This document shows, piece after piece, positions 1 through 8,885 of a stretch of 64,000 bases of DNA. The notes under the pieces are model-generated. The model was not told where the DNA came from and did no database searches. It saw only the letters and a program-made list of their open reading frames with translations. The DNA lies in contig CAWALU010000003.1 in assembly GCA_963782985.1 (NCBI GenBank), positions 248,001-312,000 of the forward strand. The letters are read 5' to 3'. The translations under genes and the position numbers were made by a program. How positions within the stretch are numbered: position 1 is the first letter of the stretch; the number at the start of each line of letters is the position of its first letter. The stretch comes from CAVSWT01 sp963782985. GTDB lineage: Bacteria > Bacteroidota > Ignavibacteria > Ignavibacteriales > Ignavibacteriaceae.

Positions 1-1618
1 CAGCGTCAACTTCTTCCTTTAACATTTTTTGAGATTTCTGAATTTCAGTAAGATTTTGAGTTTCATCTTTCAATTGTTTTTCAAGCGAAGATATTTTTCC
101 GTAACGAAGTTCCGCAACTTTTCCGAGGTCGCCTTCCCTTTCATATTTTTCAGCTTGAGTTTTTGCATTTTCAATTTCACTTTTCATTGCGCGTATTTTT
201 TGAATTTTTTCTTTTTCAAGATTCCAATGCATTCTTAATTTATTTCGTTCTTCATCAAGCGCGCTTAACTCATGTTTTAAATCTTTTAATCTTTTTTGTG
301 AAGATTCGTCTTTCTCTCTTTTCAAAGCTTCATTTTCAATTTCAAGCTGTTTAATTTTTCGTTCAATAGTGTCCAACTCTTCCGGCATTGAATCAATTTC
401 AATTCTAAGTTTAGAGGCAGCTTCGTCAATCAAATCAATAGCTTTATCCGGTAAAAATCTATCGGTAATATATCTATCCGAAAGCTGCGCAGCCGCAACA
501 ATAGCTCCGTCAGTAATGCGCACACCGTGATGGACTTCATATCGTTCGCTTAATCCGCGGAGAATAGAAATGGTATCATCAACAGAAGGTTCCGTAACCA
601 GCACGGGCTGAAATCTTCTTTCAAGGGCGGCGTCTTTTTCAATATGCTTTTTAAATTCATCGAGAGTTGTTGCGCCGATTGCGTGAAGTTCGCCGCGAGC
701 GAGAGCAGGTTTCAAAATATTTGCCGCGTCCATTGAACCGGAAACAGCGCCGGCGCCGACAAGCGTATGAAGCTCGTCAATAAAAAGAATAATTTCACCG
801 TTCGATTCCTGAACTTCTTTTATAACGGCTTTAAGTCTTTCTTCAAACTGTCCGCGGAATTGAGTTCCGGCAACAAGCGCGCCCATATCGAGAGCAACAA
901 TTCTTTTTGTTTTCAAATTTTCAGGAACATCTCCAGAAATAATTCGATGAGCAATTCCTTCAGCAATCGCAGTTTTCCCTACTCCGGGTTCGCCAATTAA
1001 TACAGGATTATTTTTCGTTCTTCGTGAAAGCACTTGTAGTACTCTTCTAATTTCTTCATCCCTTCCGATAACGGGGTCGAGTTTTCCGCTGCGCGCCAAT
1101 TCATTTAAATCGCGTCCGTATTTTTGTAATGATTGATAAGTGTCTTCGGGATTTTGAGAAGTAACTCTTTGCGAACCGCGAACATCTTTTAACGCGGAAA
1201 GAATTTCATCGTGGGAAATTCCATTATCTTTTAATAGCTGCCCAACTTTATCCTCACTTTTTGCTAAAGCTAAAAGCAAATGTTCGGTTGAAACAAATTC
1301 ATCTTTAAGATTTTTTGCTTCCAAAACCGCTGCATCAAATACTTTTGCCATATTATTTGACATCTGCTGATTTCCAATTCCAGCGCCGCTTACTTTTGGG
1401 AGAGATTCTATTGCTTCATTAATTTTTAATTTTATTCTATTAATATTTCCGCCGGCTTTCTGCATAATCGTATCGGCAATATTCCCTTGCTCTTGAATTA
1501 ATGCAGCCAGTAAATGTTCCGGTTCAATAATTTGATTATTATAATTTTGACCAATCTCAATAGCCGTCTGCACAGCTTCCTGAGCTTTTACTGTAAGTTT
1601 ATTAAAATTAAATGCCAT
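1..1618 (-). CDS. clpB: ClpB disaggregase, N-terminal part (3' end outside window)
   Basis: This is the first 539 codons of the AAA+ chaperone ClpB, which works with DnaK/DnaJ to extract and refold aggregated cytosolic proteins. It opens in frame from an ATG at 1618 and stays open to the window edge. Seen in order: the Clp N-terminal repeat domain (about residues 1-145), the first AAA+ module with Walker A GEPGVGKT at residues 209-216, a Walker B/sensor stretch (ILFIDELHTLVGAG), and the start of the coiled-coil M domain (alternating E/K/L heptads after residue 410). The E. coli Walker A sits at nearly the same position, so the start is sound. An AAGGA-like ribosome site lies just upstream. 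The second AAA+ module is outside the window. It is the last gene of a J-protein, htpG, clpB run. Confidence 0.95.
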   Translation of the reverse strand, partial: MAFNFNKLTVKAQEAVQTAIEIGQNYNNQIIEPEHLLAALIQEQGNIADTIMQKAGGNINRIKLKINEAIESLPKVSGAGIGNQQMSNNMAKVFDAAVLEAKNLKDEFVSTEHLLLALAKSEDKVGQLLKDNGISHDEILSALKDVRGSQRVTSQNPEDTYQSLQKYGRDLNELARSGKLDPVIGRDEEIRRVLQVLSRRTKNNPVLIGEPGVGKTAIAEGIAHRIISGDVPENLKTKRIVALDMGALVAGTQFRGQFEERLKAVIKEVQESNGEIILFIDELHTLVGAGAVSGSMDAANILKPALARGELHAIGATTLDEFKKHIEKDAALERRFQPVLVTEPSVDDTISILRGLSERYEVHHGVRITDGAIVAAAQLSDRYITDRFLPDKAIDLIDEAASKLRIEIDSMPEELDTIERKIKQLEIENEALKREKDESSQKRLKDLKHELSALDEERNKLRMHWNLEKEKIQKIRAMKSEIENAKTQAEKYEREGDLGKVAELRYGKISSLEKQLKDETQNLTEIQKSQKMLKEEVDA

Positions 1619-1660
1619 TATATTTTCATTCCTTTCTTACTCCCCTTTCGGCAAATGCCG

Positions 1661-3571
1661 TTATAATTTCTTTACCTCTTTATACCAGTCGCTTGATTGT
1701 TCCATCATCTTATTCAATCTATTTACCAATTTATGCGGATCGTCAAGATTACCCTCTATTAATAAAGCTGATTCATAGAGCTGTTCAGTAACATTATTTA
1801 TGTAATCATCGTTTGAATCTGCTTTAAAGATCGCTAAAAGATTTCTTACCAAATGATGATTTTTATTTACTTCAAAAATTTTCTTTTGCTGCCCCATATC
1901 TTGATTTGCAAGCCGCATCATTTTTAACATTGAGGACGACATTGTGTTATCCGGATTAACCAAGCAGGAAGGGCTGTCAAATAATCTTTTGGATTCTTTT
2001 ACATCAACAACTCTGTCGCCCAAAATTGTTTTCATTTTTGCCATCAGGCTATCGAATTGCTTTGTATCATCTTTACTTAATTCTTCGGCTTTTGTTTCAG
2101 TTTCTTTTTCATCTTTCAGTTTTTCAATTTTTTCTAATTCAACCGAATCGACAGATTTGAAATCGTAATCTTTAAATTTTCTAATTGAAGTGACCACAAA
2201 TTCATCAATAGGATCATAGAGATATAAAACTTCCAACCCTTTCCTTTTGAATACTTCTAAATGCGGATCCAGATCAATTGCTTCTCTGCTGCTGCCAAAG
2301 GCAAAATAAATTTCTTTTTGGTTATCTTTTAATCTCGAAACGTAATCATCAAGTGATATTAATTCCTTATTATCTTTACATGCGGAAGAATTAAATCGCA
2401 GCAGCTGGGAATATTTTTCCATATTAGTAAAATCAGTATAACCGAGCTTGAAAATTCTTCCATGCTCATTCCAAAAATCAGTATATTTTTCAGGCTCATC
2501 TTTAGCTTTTTTTAAGAGATAAGATAAAATTTGATTTGTTACATTGTTAGAAATTTTATGAAAGACAACATTTTCCTGCAAGGTTTCGCGGGAAATATTT
2601 AACGGCAAATCTTCCGAATCAACCACTCCTTTTACAAATCCGAGATACTCCGGCAACAACTCTTTATTTTTATGTTGAATTAAAACTCTTCTAACATATA
2701 AATCTAAACCGTATTCTTCCCTGCTGTATCTGAATAAATCAAAATTCTTTTTCGGGATGAAGAGCAAGCTGTTAAATTGAATAGGCGCATCTATGGAAAT
2801 ATGAATAGTATCCATCGGCTCTTCGTTATCGTAAGTTAAAAATTTATAAAATTCATTGTACTGTTCTTTAGTAACGTTACTTTTAGGCTCCCGCCAAATT
2901 GCGGAAACAGTATTAATTTTTTCTTTTTCTAAGTAGATAGGAAATTGAATAAAGTTTGAATGTTTCTTAATTACATTTTCAAGTCTGTATTTATCAGCAA
3001 ATTCTTTGGCGTCTTCTTTTAAATGAATTTCAATTACAGTTCCTCTTTTTAATTTTTCATCAAGCTCTGCAATTTCATAATTACCAAGCCCATCTGATTT
3101 CCATTCAACTGCCGGCTCATCTTTTAAATATGATTTTGTTTTGATGACGACCTCTTCGGCAACCATAAAAACCGAATAAAAACCAACGCCGAATTTTCCA
3201 ATAATATTATTTGCGTCAGATTTATTTTCCGCAAGCTGCTTTAAAAAATCCGCCGAACCCGATTTCGCGATAGTTCCGATGTTTTTTATTAATTCATCTT
3301 TTGTCATTCCAACGCCGGTATCGGAAACTGTTATAATTTTTTTCTTTTCATCAAAACCAACCTCTATTTCCAACGGTAAATCTTTGTCCAGAACCTCTGT
3401 CCCTTTAGTGGATTGAAATCTTATTTTATCTAAAGCATCTGATGAGTTAGAAATCAATTCACGTAGAAATATTTCTCTGCTCGTATAAAGTGAGTGGACA
3501 AGTATATCCAGCAATTGTTTTACTTCAGCTTTAAATTTATATTTATGTACGGTTTCTTGTTTCTCGGCCAT
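1661..3571 (-). CDS. htpG: Hsp90-family chaperone HtpG
   Basis: Bacterial Hsp90, an ATP-dependent cytosolic chaperone dimer of 636 aa, the normal length for HtpG. The N-terminal GHKL ATPase domain carries ELISNSSDALDKI (ATP/Mg asparagine), DTGVGMTKDEL and GKFGVGFYSVF (lid and G2 box). The middle domain includes the catalytic-arginine loop region LNISRETLQEN, and a C-terminal dimerisation domain follows. The ATG is preceded by AAGGAG inside the end of the upstream J-protein gene; the two genes abut with no gap, so they are very likely translationally coupled. clpB begins 42 bases downstream on the same strand. No frameshift or missing catalytic residue is visible. Confidence 0.97.
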   Translation of the reverse strand: MAEKQETVHKYKFKAEVKQLLDILVHSLYTSREIFLRELISNSSDALDKIRFQSTKGTEVLDKDLPLEIEVGFDEKKKIITVSDTGVGMTKDELIKNIGTIAKSGSADFLKQLAENKSDANNIIGKFGVGFYSVFMVAEEVVIKTKSYLKDEPAVEWKSDGLGNYEIAELDEKLKRGTVIEIHLKEDAKEFADKYRLENVIKKHSNFIQFPIYLEKEKINTVSAIWREPKSNVTKEQYNEFYKFLTYDNEEPMDTIHISIDAPIQFNSLLFIPKKNFDLFRYSREEYGLDLYVRRVLIQHKNKELLPEYLGFVKGVVDSEDLPLNISRETLQENVVFHKISNNVTNQILSYLLKKAKDEPEKYTDFWNEHGRIFKLGYTDFTNMEKYSQLLRFNSSACKDNKELISLDDYVSRLKDNQKEIYFAFGSSREAIDLDPHLEVFKRKGLEVLYLYDPIDEFVVTSIRKFKDYDFKSVDSVELEKIEKLKDEKETETKAEELSKDDTKQFDSLMAKMKTILGDRVVDVKESKRLFDSPSCLVNPDNTMSSSMLKMMRLANQDMGQQKKIFEVNKNHHLVRNLLAIFKADSNDDYINNVTEQLYESALLIEGNLDDPHKLVNRLNKMMEQSSDWYKEVKKL

Positions 3572-4504
3572 TTATTTGCTCCTTAGTTCTGATAATTTTT
3601 TAAATAATTTTGTTTCTTCTGATGATAAGTTTTTGGGAATTTGAATAGTCACCCTTACAATCAAATCGCCTTTGCTTTTGCCATTAGATTTTTTCATTCC
3701 CATATTTTTTATTTTTAATAATTTACCATTCTCCGATTCTTTAGGAATAGTAAGGTTTATTTTCTTCCCATCAACGGTGGTTATTTGTATTTTCCCTCCA
3801 AGCACTGCTGTGTAGAGATCAACATCAAGGTTATAATAAAGATCGTCATCCTTTACTTCATAAAATGGATGATCGAGAATATGAAGTTTTAAATATAGAT
3901 CTCCTCTTTCACCGCCCCCTTTACTTGCGGCGCCTTGATTTTTTAATCTTAACTTCTTTCCTTCTCTCGTTCCCGGTTCAATAATAATTTTTAATTTTCG
4001 TCCATCGATATTTATTTGTCGGCTCGTTCCATTATAAGCTTCCTCAAAAGTTAAATTCAAATCTGCCTCATAATCGCTCCCTTTTGGGATTTGTGCCGAT
4101 GAGCCGCCTGTATGCTGCTGACTCCTTCTTCCGCCAAAAAAACTTTCAAAGAAATCAGAGAAACCCCCAACGTTTCCAAATAAATCGCCAAGATCGCCTT
4201 CAAATTTAAACGAGCTTCCTTGTCCGCCGGAAGAATATTGATTATACCAATCATTCATTCCACCGCCCGCATGCTCATATTGCTTCCAATTGGAACCAAG
4301 TTGATCGTACTTTTTCCGTTTCTCAGGATTGCTTAAAACTTCATTTGCTTCAGTAATTTCTTTAAATTTTTCTTCGGAGCTTTTGTTATTTGGATTTCTG
4401 TCCGGGTGAAATTTTAACGCTAATTTTCTATAAGCCTTTTTAATTTCTTCTTGCGTTGCGTCTTTTTCCACGCCTAAAGTTTTATAATAATCTTTAAATT
4501 CCAT
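3572..4504 (-). CDS. J-domain co-chaperone, CbpA type (no zinc finger)
   Basis: DnaJ/Hsp40-family protein that stimulates DnaK ATPase activity and delivers substrates. The J domain occupies the first 65 or so residues and has the HPD motif (FHPDRNP). A Gly/Phe-rich linker follows (GGMNDWYN, FGNVGGFSDFFESFFGG), then two C-terminal beta-sandwich substrate domains. The four CxxCxGxG zinc repeats of canonical DnaJ are absent, which makes it CbpA-like. I chose the second ATG because MEFKDYYKTLGV is the usual start of this family; an ATG four codons upstream at 4516 is possible and neither has a clear ribosome site. It is first in the chaperone operon and abuts htpG. Confidence 0.93.
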   Translation of the reverse strand: MEFKDYYKTLGVEKDATQEEIKKAYRKLALKFHPDRNPNNKSSEEKFKEITEANEVLSNPEKRKKYDQLGSNWKQYEHAGGGMNDWYNQYSSGGQGSSFKFEGDLGDLFGNVGGFSDFFESFFGGRRSQQHTGGSSAQIPKGSDYEADLNLTFEEAYNGTSRQINIDGRKLKIIIEPGTREGKKLRLKNQGAASKGGGERGDLYLKLHILDHPFYEVKDDDLYYNLDVDLYTAVLGGKIQITTVDGKKINLTIPKESENGKLLKIKNMGMKKSNGKSKGDLIVRVTIQIPKNLSSEETKLFKKLSELRSK

Positions 4505-4829
4505 TGATGATTTCATATAATATTATGAATAAGTAAATTACTTATTCAATTATTACGCCAGGAAATACATCGCCGTAAGTCTTTGTTAAGTATAGGTTTA
4601 GCGAGATTTTCGCTTTAGTGTCAGTTTAGCCAGATTGGCATAAAATTCTAAACATATTTTATTTTTATCCTATTTTTGGCAAAATGGCGCGACAATATTT
4701 CAGCTTATATGTGATGTCGTTGACTACATCAATAAATCGCAATTTATTATATGATTAAGAGCGTTATCAGGCAATTGAAAATGCGCACATAATTATATAA
4801 GTTTGCTGGCTATTTTATGAAAATTAATT
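4505..4829. promoter_or_regulatory. Divergent intergenic region, chaperone operon and mnmE
   Basis: About 325 non-coding bases between divergent transcription units, so both promoters should lie here. Visible elements are a TAnnTTTG-type -7 box reading toward mnmE at 4671-4678 (no good TTTG 19 bases upstream), a short palindrome GCCA-GAT-TGGC near 4629-4639, and an inverted repeat TGATGT/ACATCA at 4712-4717 and 4726-4731. I see no CIRCE element (the HrcA operator), so heat-shock control of the chaperone operon cannot be assigned from sequence. Which element serves which gene is unknown. Confidence 0.4.
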
Positions 4830-6191
4830 ATGAATAAATTAAGAATGGAAGATACTATTGCGGCGGTGGCAACTCCATCGGGTACGGGCGCAATATCTGT
4901 AATTAGAGTAAGCGGCGCCGATTCTTTCGCTGCGGTAGATTCAATTTTTAAAGGAAAAATTAAATTATCCCAAGCTGCATCTCACACCATTCATTACGGA
5001 AAAATTATAGATAAAGAAGGAAGGTTAATTGATGATGTTTTGGTTTCTGTATTTAAAAATCCTAATTCCTACACTGGAGAAGATTCAATTGAAATTAGCG
5101 CTCACGGAAATCCTATTATAACTCAAAAAATTATTGAGCTTTTAATGGATGAAAAAGTGAGACTTGCTGAAGCGGGAGAGTTTACTAAAAGAGCTTTTCT
5201 AAATAATAAAATTGATTTAGCGCAAGCCGAAGCTGTGGCAGATATTATTTCTTCCAGAACCGATGCTTCTTTAAAAGGCGCGCGCAATCAACTCGATGGT
5301 ATATTATCTTCAAAAGTACAGATATTAAGAGACTCATTATTAAATGTTAGCTCCTTTGTTGAACTGGAATTAGATTTTGCCGAAGAAGATGTTGAGTTTG
5401 TAAATTTTCAAGAATTAGAAAATAGAATAAATATTATAATTTCAGAGATCAATTTACTTTTAAAATCTTATTCCTTTGGGAAGGTTATTAAAGATGGAGT
5501 AAATGTTGCGCTTGTGGGCAAACCAAATGTGGGCAAATCGAGTTTGTTAAATTATATACTTAAAGAATCCCGCGCAATTGTAAGTAAAATTCCCGGAACA
5601 ACTCGAGATGTAATTAGAGAGGACTCTCAAATTGATGGGATTTTATTTAGGTTATATGATACCGCGGGAATAAGGGTTTCCGAAGATGAAATAGAAAAAG
5701 AAGGAGTTTTAAGAAGCAGGGAAGCGGTTCGGAATTCGGATTTGGTTTTATTTATTAATGATGTTGAACAGGGTGATTTTAAAAATTTGTTAGCTGAAGT
5801 TCATAGCCTAAAAGAAAAATCTAAAGTGTTAAATGTGTTAAACAAGATTGATTTGGGAAACAATAAAAATATTATTGCCGATGTTTATATCTCTGCACTA
5901 AATGGAGAGGGTATAGATAAGCTATTTTTAAAATTAAAAGAAATGGTTTTTGGTAATTCAAATTATAGTGAAAAATCCGCAATTGTATCTAATCTGCGAC
6001 ATTTTAATTGTTTAAAAGAAGCTAAAACATATCTTAAAATGTCGAAAGAATCAATTAATAAAAAATTGAGCGGAGAGTTTATTTCTGTGGATTTAAGGAA
6101 TGCCGCTAATTCTCTGGGAGAAATTATTGGCGAGGTAACCTCAGATGATATTCTAAATAATATATTTACAAAATTCTGTATTGGAAAATAA
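4830..6191 (+). CDS. mnmE: tRNA uridine-5-carboxymethylaminomethyl modification GTPase MnmE
   Basis: Potassium-dependent GTPase that, with MnmG, installs the cmnm5/nm5 group on U34 of tRNAs. 453 aa, the normal family length. An N-terminal folate-binding domain (DTIAAVATPSGTGAISVIR) is followed by a helical domain with an inserted G domain: P-loop GKPNVGKSS at about 230-238, the TT of IPGTTRD, DTAG at about 277-280, and NKID. The protein ends in the hallmark C-I-G-K, with the functional Cys at 450. The start could be the ATG five codons downstream. It is followed by mnmG with about 108 bases between them, a gap that carries two parS-like palindromes. Confidence 0.97.
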   Translation: MNKLRMEDTIAAVATPSGTGAISVIRVSGADSFAAVDSIFKGKIKLSQAASHTIHYGKIIDKEGRLIDDVLVSVFKNPNSYTGEDSIEISAHGNPIITQKIIELLMDEKVRLAEAGEFTKRAFLNNKIDLAQAEAVADIISSRTDASLKGARNQLDGILSSKVQILRDSLLNVSSFVELELDFAEEDVEFVNFQELENRINIIISEINLLLKSYSFGKVIKDGVNVALVGKPNVGKSSLLNYILKESRAIVSKIPGTTRDVIREDSQIDGILFRLYDTAGIRVSEDEIEKEGVLRSREAVRNSDLVLFINDVEQGDFKNLLAEVHSLKEKSKVLNVLNKIDLGNNKNIIADVYISALNGEGIDKLFLKLKEMVFGNSNYSEKSAIVSNLRHFNCLKEAKTYLKMSKESINKKLSGEFISVDLRNAANSLGEIIGEVTSDDILNNIFTKFCIGK

Positions 6192-6196
6192 TATCC

Positions 6197-6212
6197 CGTT
6201 TCACGTGAAACC
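6197..6212. other. parS-like centromere site 1
   Basis: The 16 bases CGTTTCACGTGAAACC contain a perfect 14-base palindrome and match the well-known chromosomal parS consensus TGTTTCACGTGAAACA at 14 of 16 positions, differing only at the two outermost bases. It lies five bases past the mnmE stop. In many bacteria the ParB-binding parS sites cluster near oriC beside mnmE/mnmG/rsmG and parAB. Assignment rests on this match plus location; parA and parB are not in the window. Confidence 0.75.
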
Positions 6213-6277
6213 GGAGATTTAATTTAAGTTCAAATTTTTTTCTTTGTATTTTTACATTTGAATTCTGAATTATATAC

Positions 6278-6293
6278 TGTTTCACATGAAACA
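6278..6293. other. parS-like centromere site 2
   Basis: TGTTTCACATGAAACA matches the 16-base parS consensus at 15 of 16 positions (one G to A in the central CACGTG). It is 81 bases from site 1 and overlaps the region just before the mnmG start. Reading an mnmG start at the upstream ATG (6258) would translate this palindrome into protein, which is a reason to reject that start. Confidence 0.75.
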
Positions 6294-6299
6294 TTAAGC

Positions 6300-8186
6300 A
6301 TGAATATTATGAATAAATTTGATATTATAGTTGTTGGGGGAGGACACGCTGGAATAGAAGCAGCGCACTCTGCGGCTTCGATGGGTTGTCATGTTGCGCT
6401 TGTTACGATGGATAGATATGCCATGGGGCGGATGTCGTGCAATCCCGCAATTGGGGGAACCGCAAAAGGACATTTGGTTCGGGAGATTGACGCTCTTGGC
6501 GGGATAATGGGTAAAATCGCTGACAAAACCGGGATTCAATTCAGAATGTTAAATAAGTCAAAAGGTCCCGCGGTGTGGTCTCCTCGCTGCCAATCAGATC
6601 GCAAACTCTATTCTGAAGAAGCTTACAGAATTATTGCTGCTCATCCAAATATTACTATTGTTGAAGATTCTGTAATAGATTTGCTTATTGAAGATAATAG
6701 AATTATCGGAACTCAGACCTCAAAAGGAAATGAAATATTTTGCAGAGCCGTAATTCTTTCTGCGGGGACTTTTTTAAATGGATTGATGCATACTGGATTA
6801 AAATCTACAAGCGGCGGAAGATTTGGAGAAAAACACGCAACCGGTATCACTGAATCACTATTAAATTTAGGTTTTGAAACTGCTCGATTAAAAACCGGAA
6901 CACCGCCCCGATTATCAAAAAGTTCAATTAACTTTGATTTATTGGAAGAACAACCCGGCGATGTAAATCCCCAGCCATTTTCTTTTCAAACTAACAAATC
7001 ACAATTTCCAAAATTACCGCAAGTTAGTTGCTATATAACTTATACGGATATAAATGTTCACAATGTTTTGGAAAAGGGATTTAAGCAATCGCCAATGTTT
7101 ACAGGACTAATAAAGGGTGTCGGTCCGAGATACTGTCCTTCCATTGAAGATAAGATTGTTAGATTTTCTGAAAAACTCCAGCATCAATTATTTTTAGAGC
7201 CGGAGGGTTTGGACTCAGATCTTATTTATCTAAATGGGTTCTCAACTTCACTTCCCGCTGAAATTCAAATTGAAGCAATCCATAAAATAAAAGGATTGGA
7301 AGAAGTCGAACTTGTGCGTCCGGGTTACGCAGTTGAATATGATTTCTTCCCGCCGCATCAAGTTGATCTGACATTGGAAACAAAGCTGATAAAAGGACTT
7401 TATTTTGCTGGACAAATTAATGGGACTTCCGGTTACGAGGAGGCTGCCGCTCAAGGTATAGTGGCAGGAATAAATGCCGCCGCTACAATAAAAGGAATGA
7501 AAGAATTTGTTTTAAAAAGAAGCGAGGCATATATAGGTGTTTTAATTGATGATCTCGTAAACAAATCTACTGACGAGCCATACAGAATGTTTACTTCACG
7601 GGCTGAACATAGGCTTTTGCTTCGACAAGATAATGCAGATATTCGTCTCGCAAAATATGGATTCAAATATGGTTTAAATTCAGAATTATATTCTAATAGT
7701 GTGAAAGAAAGAGAAGGGCTGATTAATGACGCTGTTGAAAATTTCAACAAAATAAAAATTCATGCTTCTAAAATAAACTCATTTCTTGAATCAAAAGGAC
7801 AAAGTATAATTGATTCGACAGAAACAGTATCTAAATTATGCAAGAGACCGGAGCTGAAATTAAATGATTTATTAAATTATATTGATCATAATGAATATAT
7901 ATTCATAAAAAACTTAATAAATGATGAATTAGCCTTAGAACAAGTAGAAATTCAACTTAAATACGAAGGCTATATGAAACGCCAGGGAGAGATGGTAGAA
8001 AAATTAGAAAGGTTTGAATCCGCACAAATTCCCTTAACTATGAACTTTACCAATATCAAAGCTTTGTCAAACGAAGGAAGAGAAAAATTAAACAAAATTA
8101 AGCCGCGGTCAATAGGTCAAGCCTCACGAATTTCGGGAGTTACACCTTCAGATATTTCTATTTTATTGGTATATTTAAAAAACTAA
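6300..8186 (+). CDS. mnmG: tRNA uridine-5-carboxymethylaminomethyl modification enzyme MnmG (GidA)
   Basis: FAD-dependent partner of MnmE in wobble-U34 modification. The Rossmann dinucleotide motif VVGGGHAGIEAA begins around residue 11, and family signatures NPAIGGTAKGHLVREIDALGG, KTGTPPRL, GYAVEYDFF and SRAEHRLLLRQDNAD follow. From the ATG at 6300 the protein is 628 aa, matching E. coli MnmG (629). A longer ORF opens at 6258 but its extra residues encode the second parS-like site, so I place the start at 6300 (6309 is also possible). rsmG follows after 15 bases with a GAGGAG site. Confidence 0.97.
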   Translation: MNIMNKFDIIVVGGGHAGIEAAHSAASMGCHVALVTMDRYAMGRMSCNPAIGGTAKGHLVREIDALGGIMGKIADKTGIQFRMLNKSKGPAVWSPRCQSDRKLYSEEAYRIIAAHPNITIVEDSVIDLLIEDNRIIGTQTSKGNEIFCRAVILSAGTFLNGLMHTGLKSTSGGRFGEKHATGITESLLNLGFETARLKTGTPPRLSKSSINFDLLEEQPGDVNPQPFSFQTNKSQFPKLPQVSCYITYTDINVHNVLEKGFKQSPMFTGLIKGVGPRYCPSIEDKIVRFSEKLQHQLFLEPEGLDSDLIYLNGFSTSLPAEIQIEAIHKIKGLEEVELVRPGYAVEYDFFPPHQVDLTLETKLIKGLYFAGQINGTSGYEEAAAQGIVAGINAAATIKGMKEFVLKRSEAYIGVLIDDLVNKSTDEPYRMFTSRAEHRLLLRQDNADIRLAKYGFKYGLNSELYSNSVKEREGLINDAVENFNKIKIHASKINSFLESKGQSIIDSTETVSKLCKRPELKLNDLLNYIDHNEYIFIKNLINDELALEQVEIQLKYEGYMKRQGEMVEKLERFESAQIPLTMNFTNIKALSNEGREKLNKIKPRSIGQASRISGVTPSDISILLVYLKN

Positions 8187-8201
8187 AATAGAGGAGTTTT
8201 T

Positions 8202-8885
8202 ATGGTGGACGTTCAAGAACAATTTTTAAAACAATTGAAATCTTTTTATTGGGAAAATGGTTTTAATCCCGATATAATGAAAGTAGAACGGCTTGCCTAT
8301 TTTGCAGAATTAGTGGTTGATAAAAATGAAAACGTAAATTTAATTTCGCGGCGCGACGCTGAAAATATTATTGAAAATCATATTTTCATTTCATCATATA
8401 TAACAAAATATTTTCCGGAAAAATGCACTAACTTTTTAGATATTGGAACTGGCGGAGGTTTCCCGGGAATTCCTCTCGCAATTATGCGCCCCGAAATGAG
8501 AGGAATTCTTGTTGATTCAACTACAAAAAAAATTGACGCCGTAAAAGAATTTATTGATAAATTAAAATTGGGTAATGTTAAAACAGAAAATATGCGCGTG
8601 GAAAGCGATGAGTTTAAACAAAAATATTCCGGCGTGTTTGACCTTATAATTAGCCGTGCAACGGTTCCGCTTATTATTTTGTTTCGTTATGCCATTCCTT
8701 TAATTAAAGAGAAAGCATATCTCGCGGCGATTAAAGGCGGCGACTTAGATGAAGAATTTCAAAAAGCAGAAATGAAATATAAATCATATATCCGCAAATC
8801 TACCATATTCGATTTAAGCTATAAGCCTTCAAATATAAGAAATCAAAAAGGGAAAAAACTAGTTTTATTGGAGCTTCAGAAATGA
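8202..8885 (+). CDS. rsmG: 16S rRNA (guanine527-N7)-methyltransferase RsmG (GidB)
   Basis: SAM-dependent methyltransferase for G527 of 16S rRNA, cytosolic. 227 aa, close to the family norm of about 210. The SAM-binding loop DIGTGGGFPGIPLAI begins at residue 80, with NVNLISRRD upstream and SRATVPL as the motif IV region. GAGGAG precedes the ATG. Its last codons overlap murQ by four bases (ATGA), so the two are probably translationally coupled. The mnmG-rsmG pair is the classic gid operon, but murQ occupies the place where parAB often sits. Confidence 0.96.
   Translation: MVDVQEQFLKQLKSFYWENGFNPDIMKVERLAYFAELVVDKNENVNLISRRDAENIIENHIFISSYITKYFPEKCTNFLDIGTGGGFPGIPLAIMRPEMRGILVDSTTKKIDAVKEFIDKLKLGNVKTENMRVESDEFKQKYSGVFDLIISRATVPLIILFRYAIPLIKEKAYLAAIKGGDLDEEFQKAEMKYKSYIRKSTIFDLSYKPSNIRNQKGKKLVLLELQK

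Noticed and set aside
4517..4829. CIRCE or other heat-shock operator before the chaperone operon
   Set aside because: No TTAGCACTC-N9-GAGTGCTAA-like repeat; the palindromes present are short and unlike known heat-shock sites.
6258..6299. Upstream ATG giving a longer MnmG
   Set aside because: The 14 extra codons translate the second parS-like palindrome and make the protein longer than the family.
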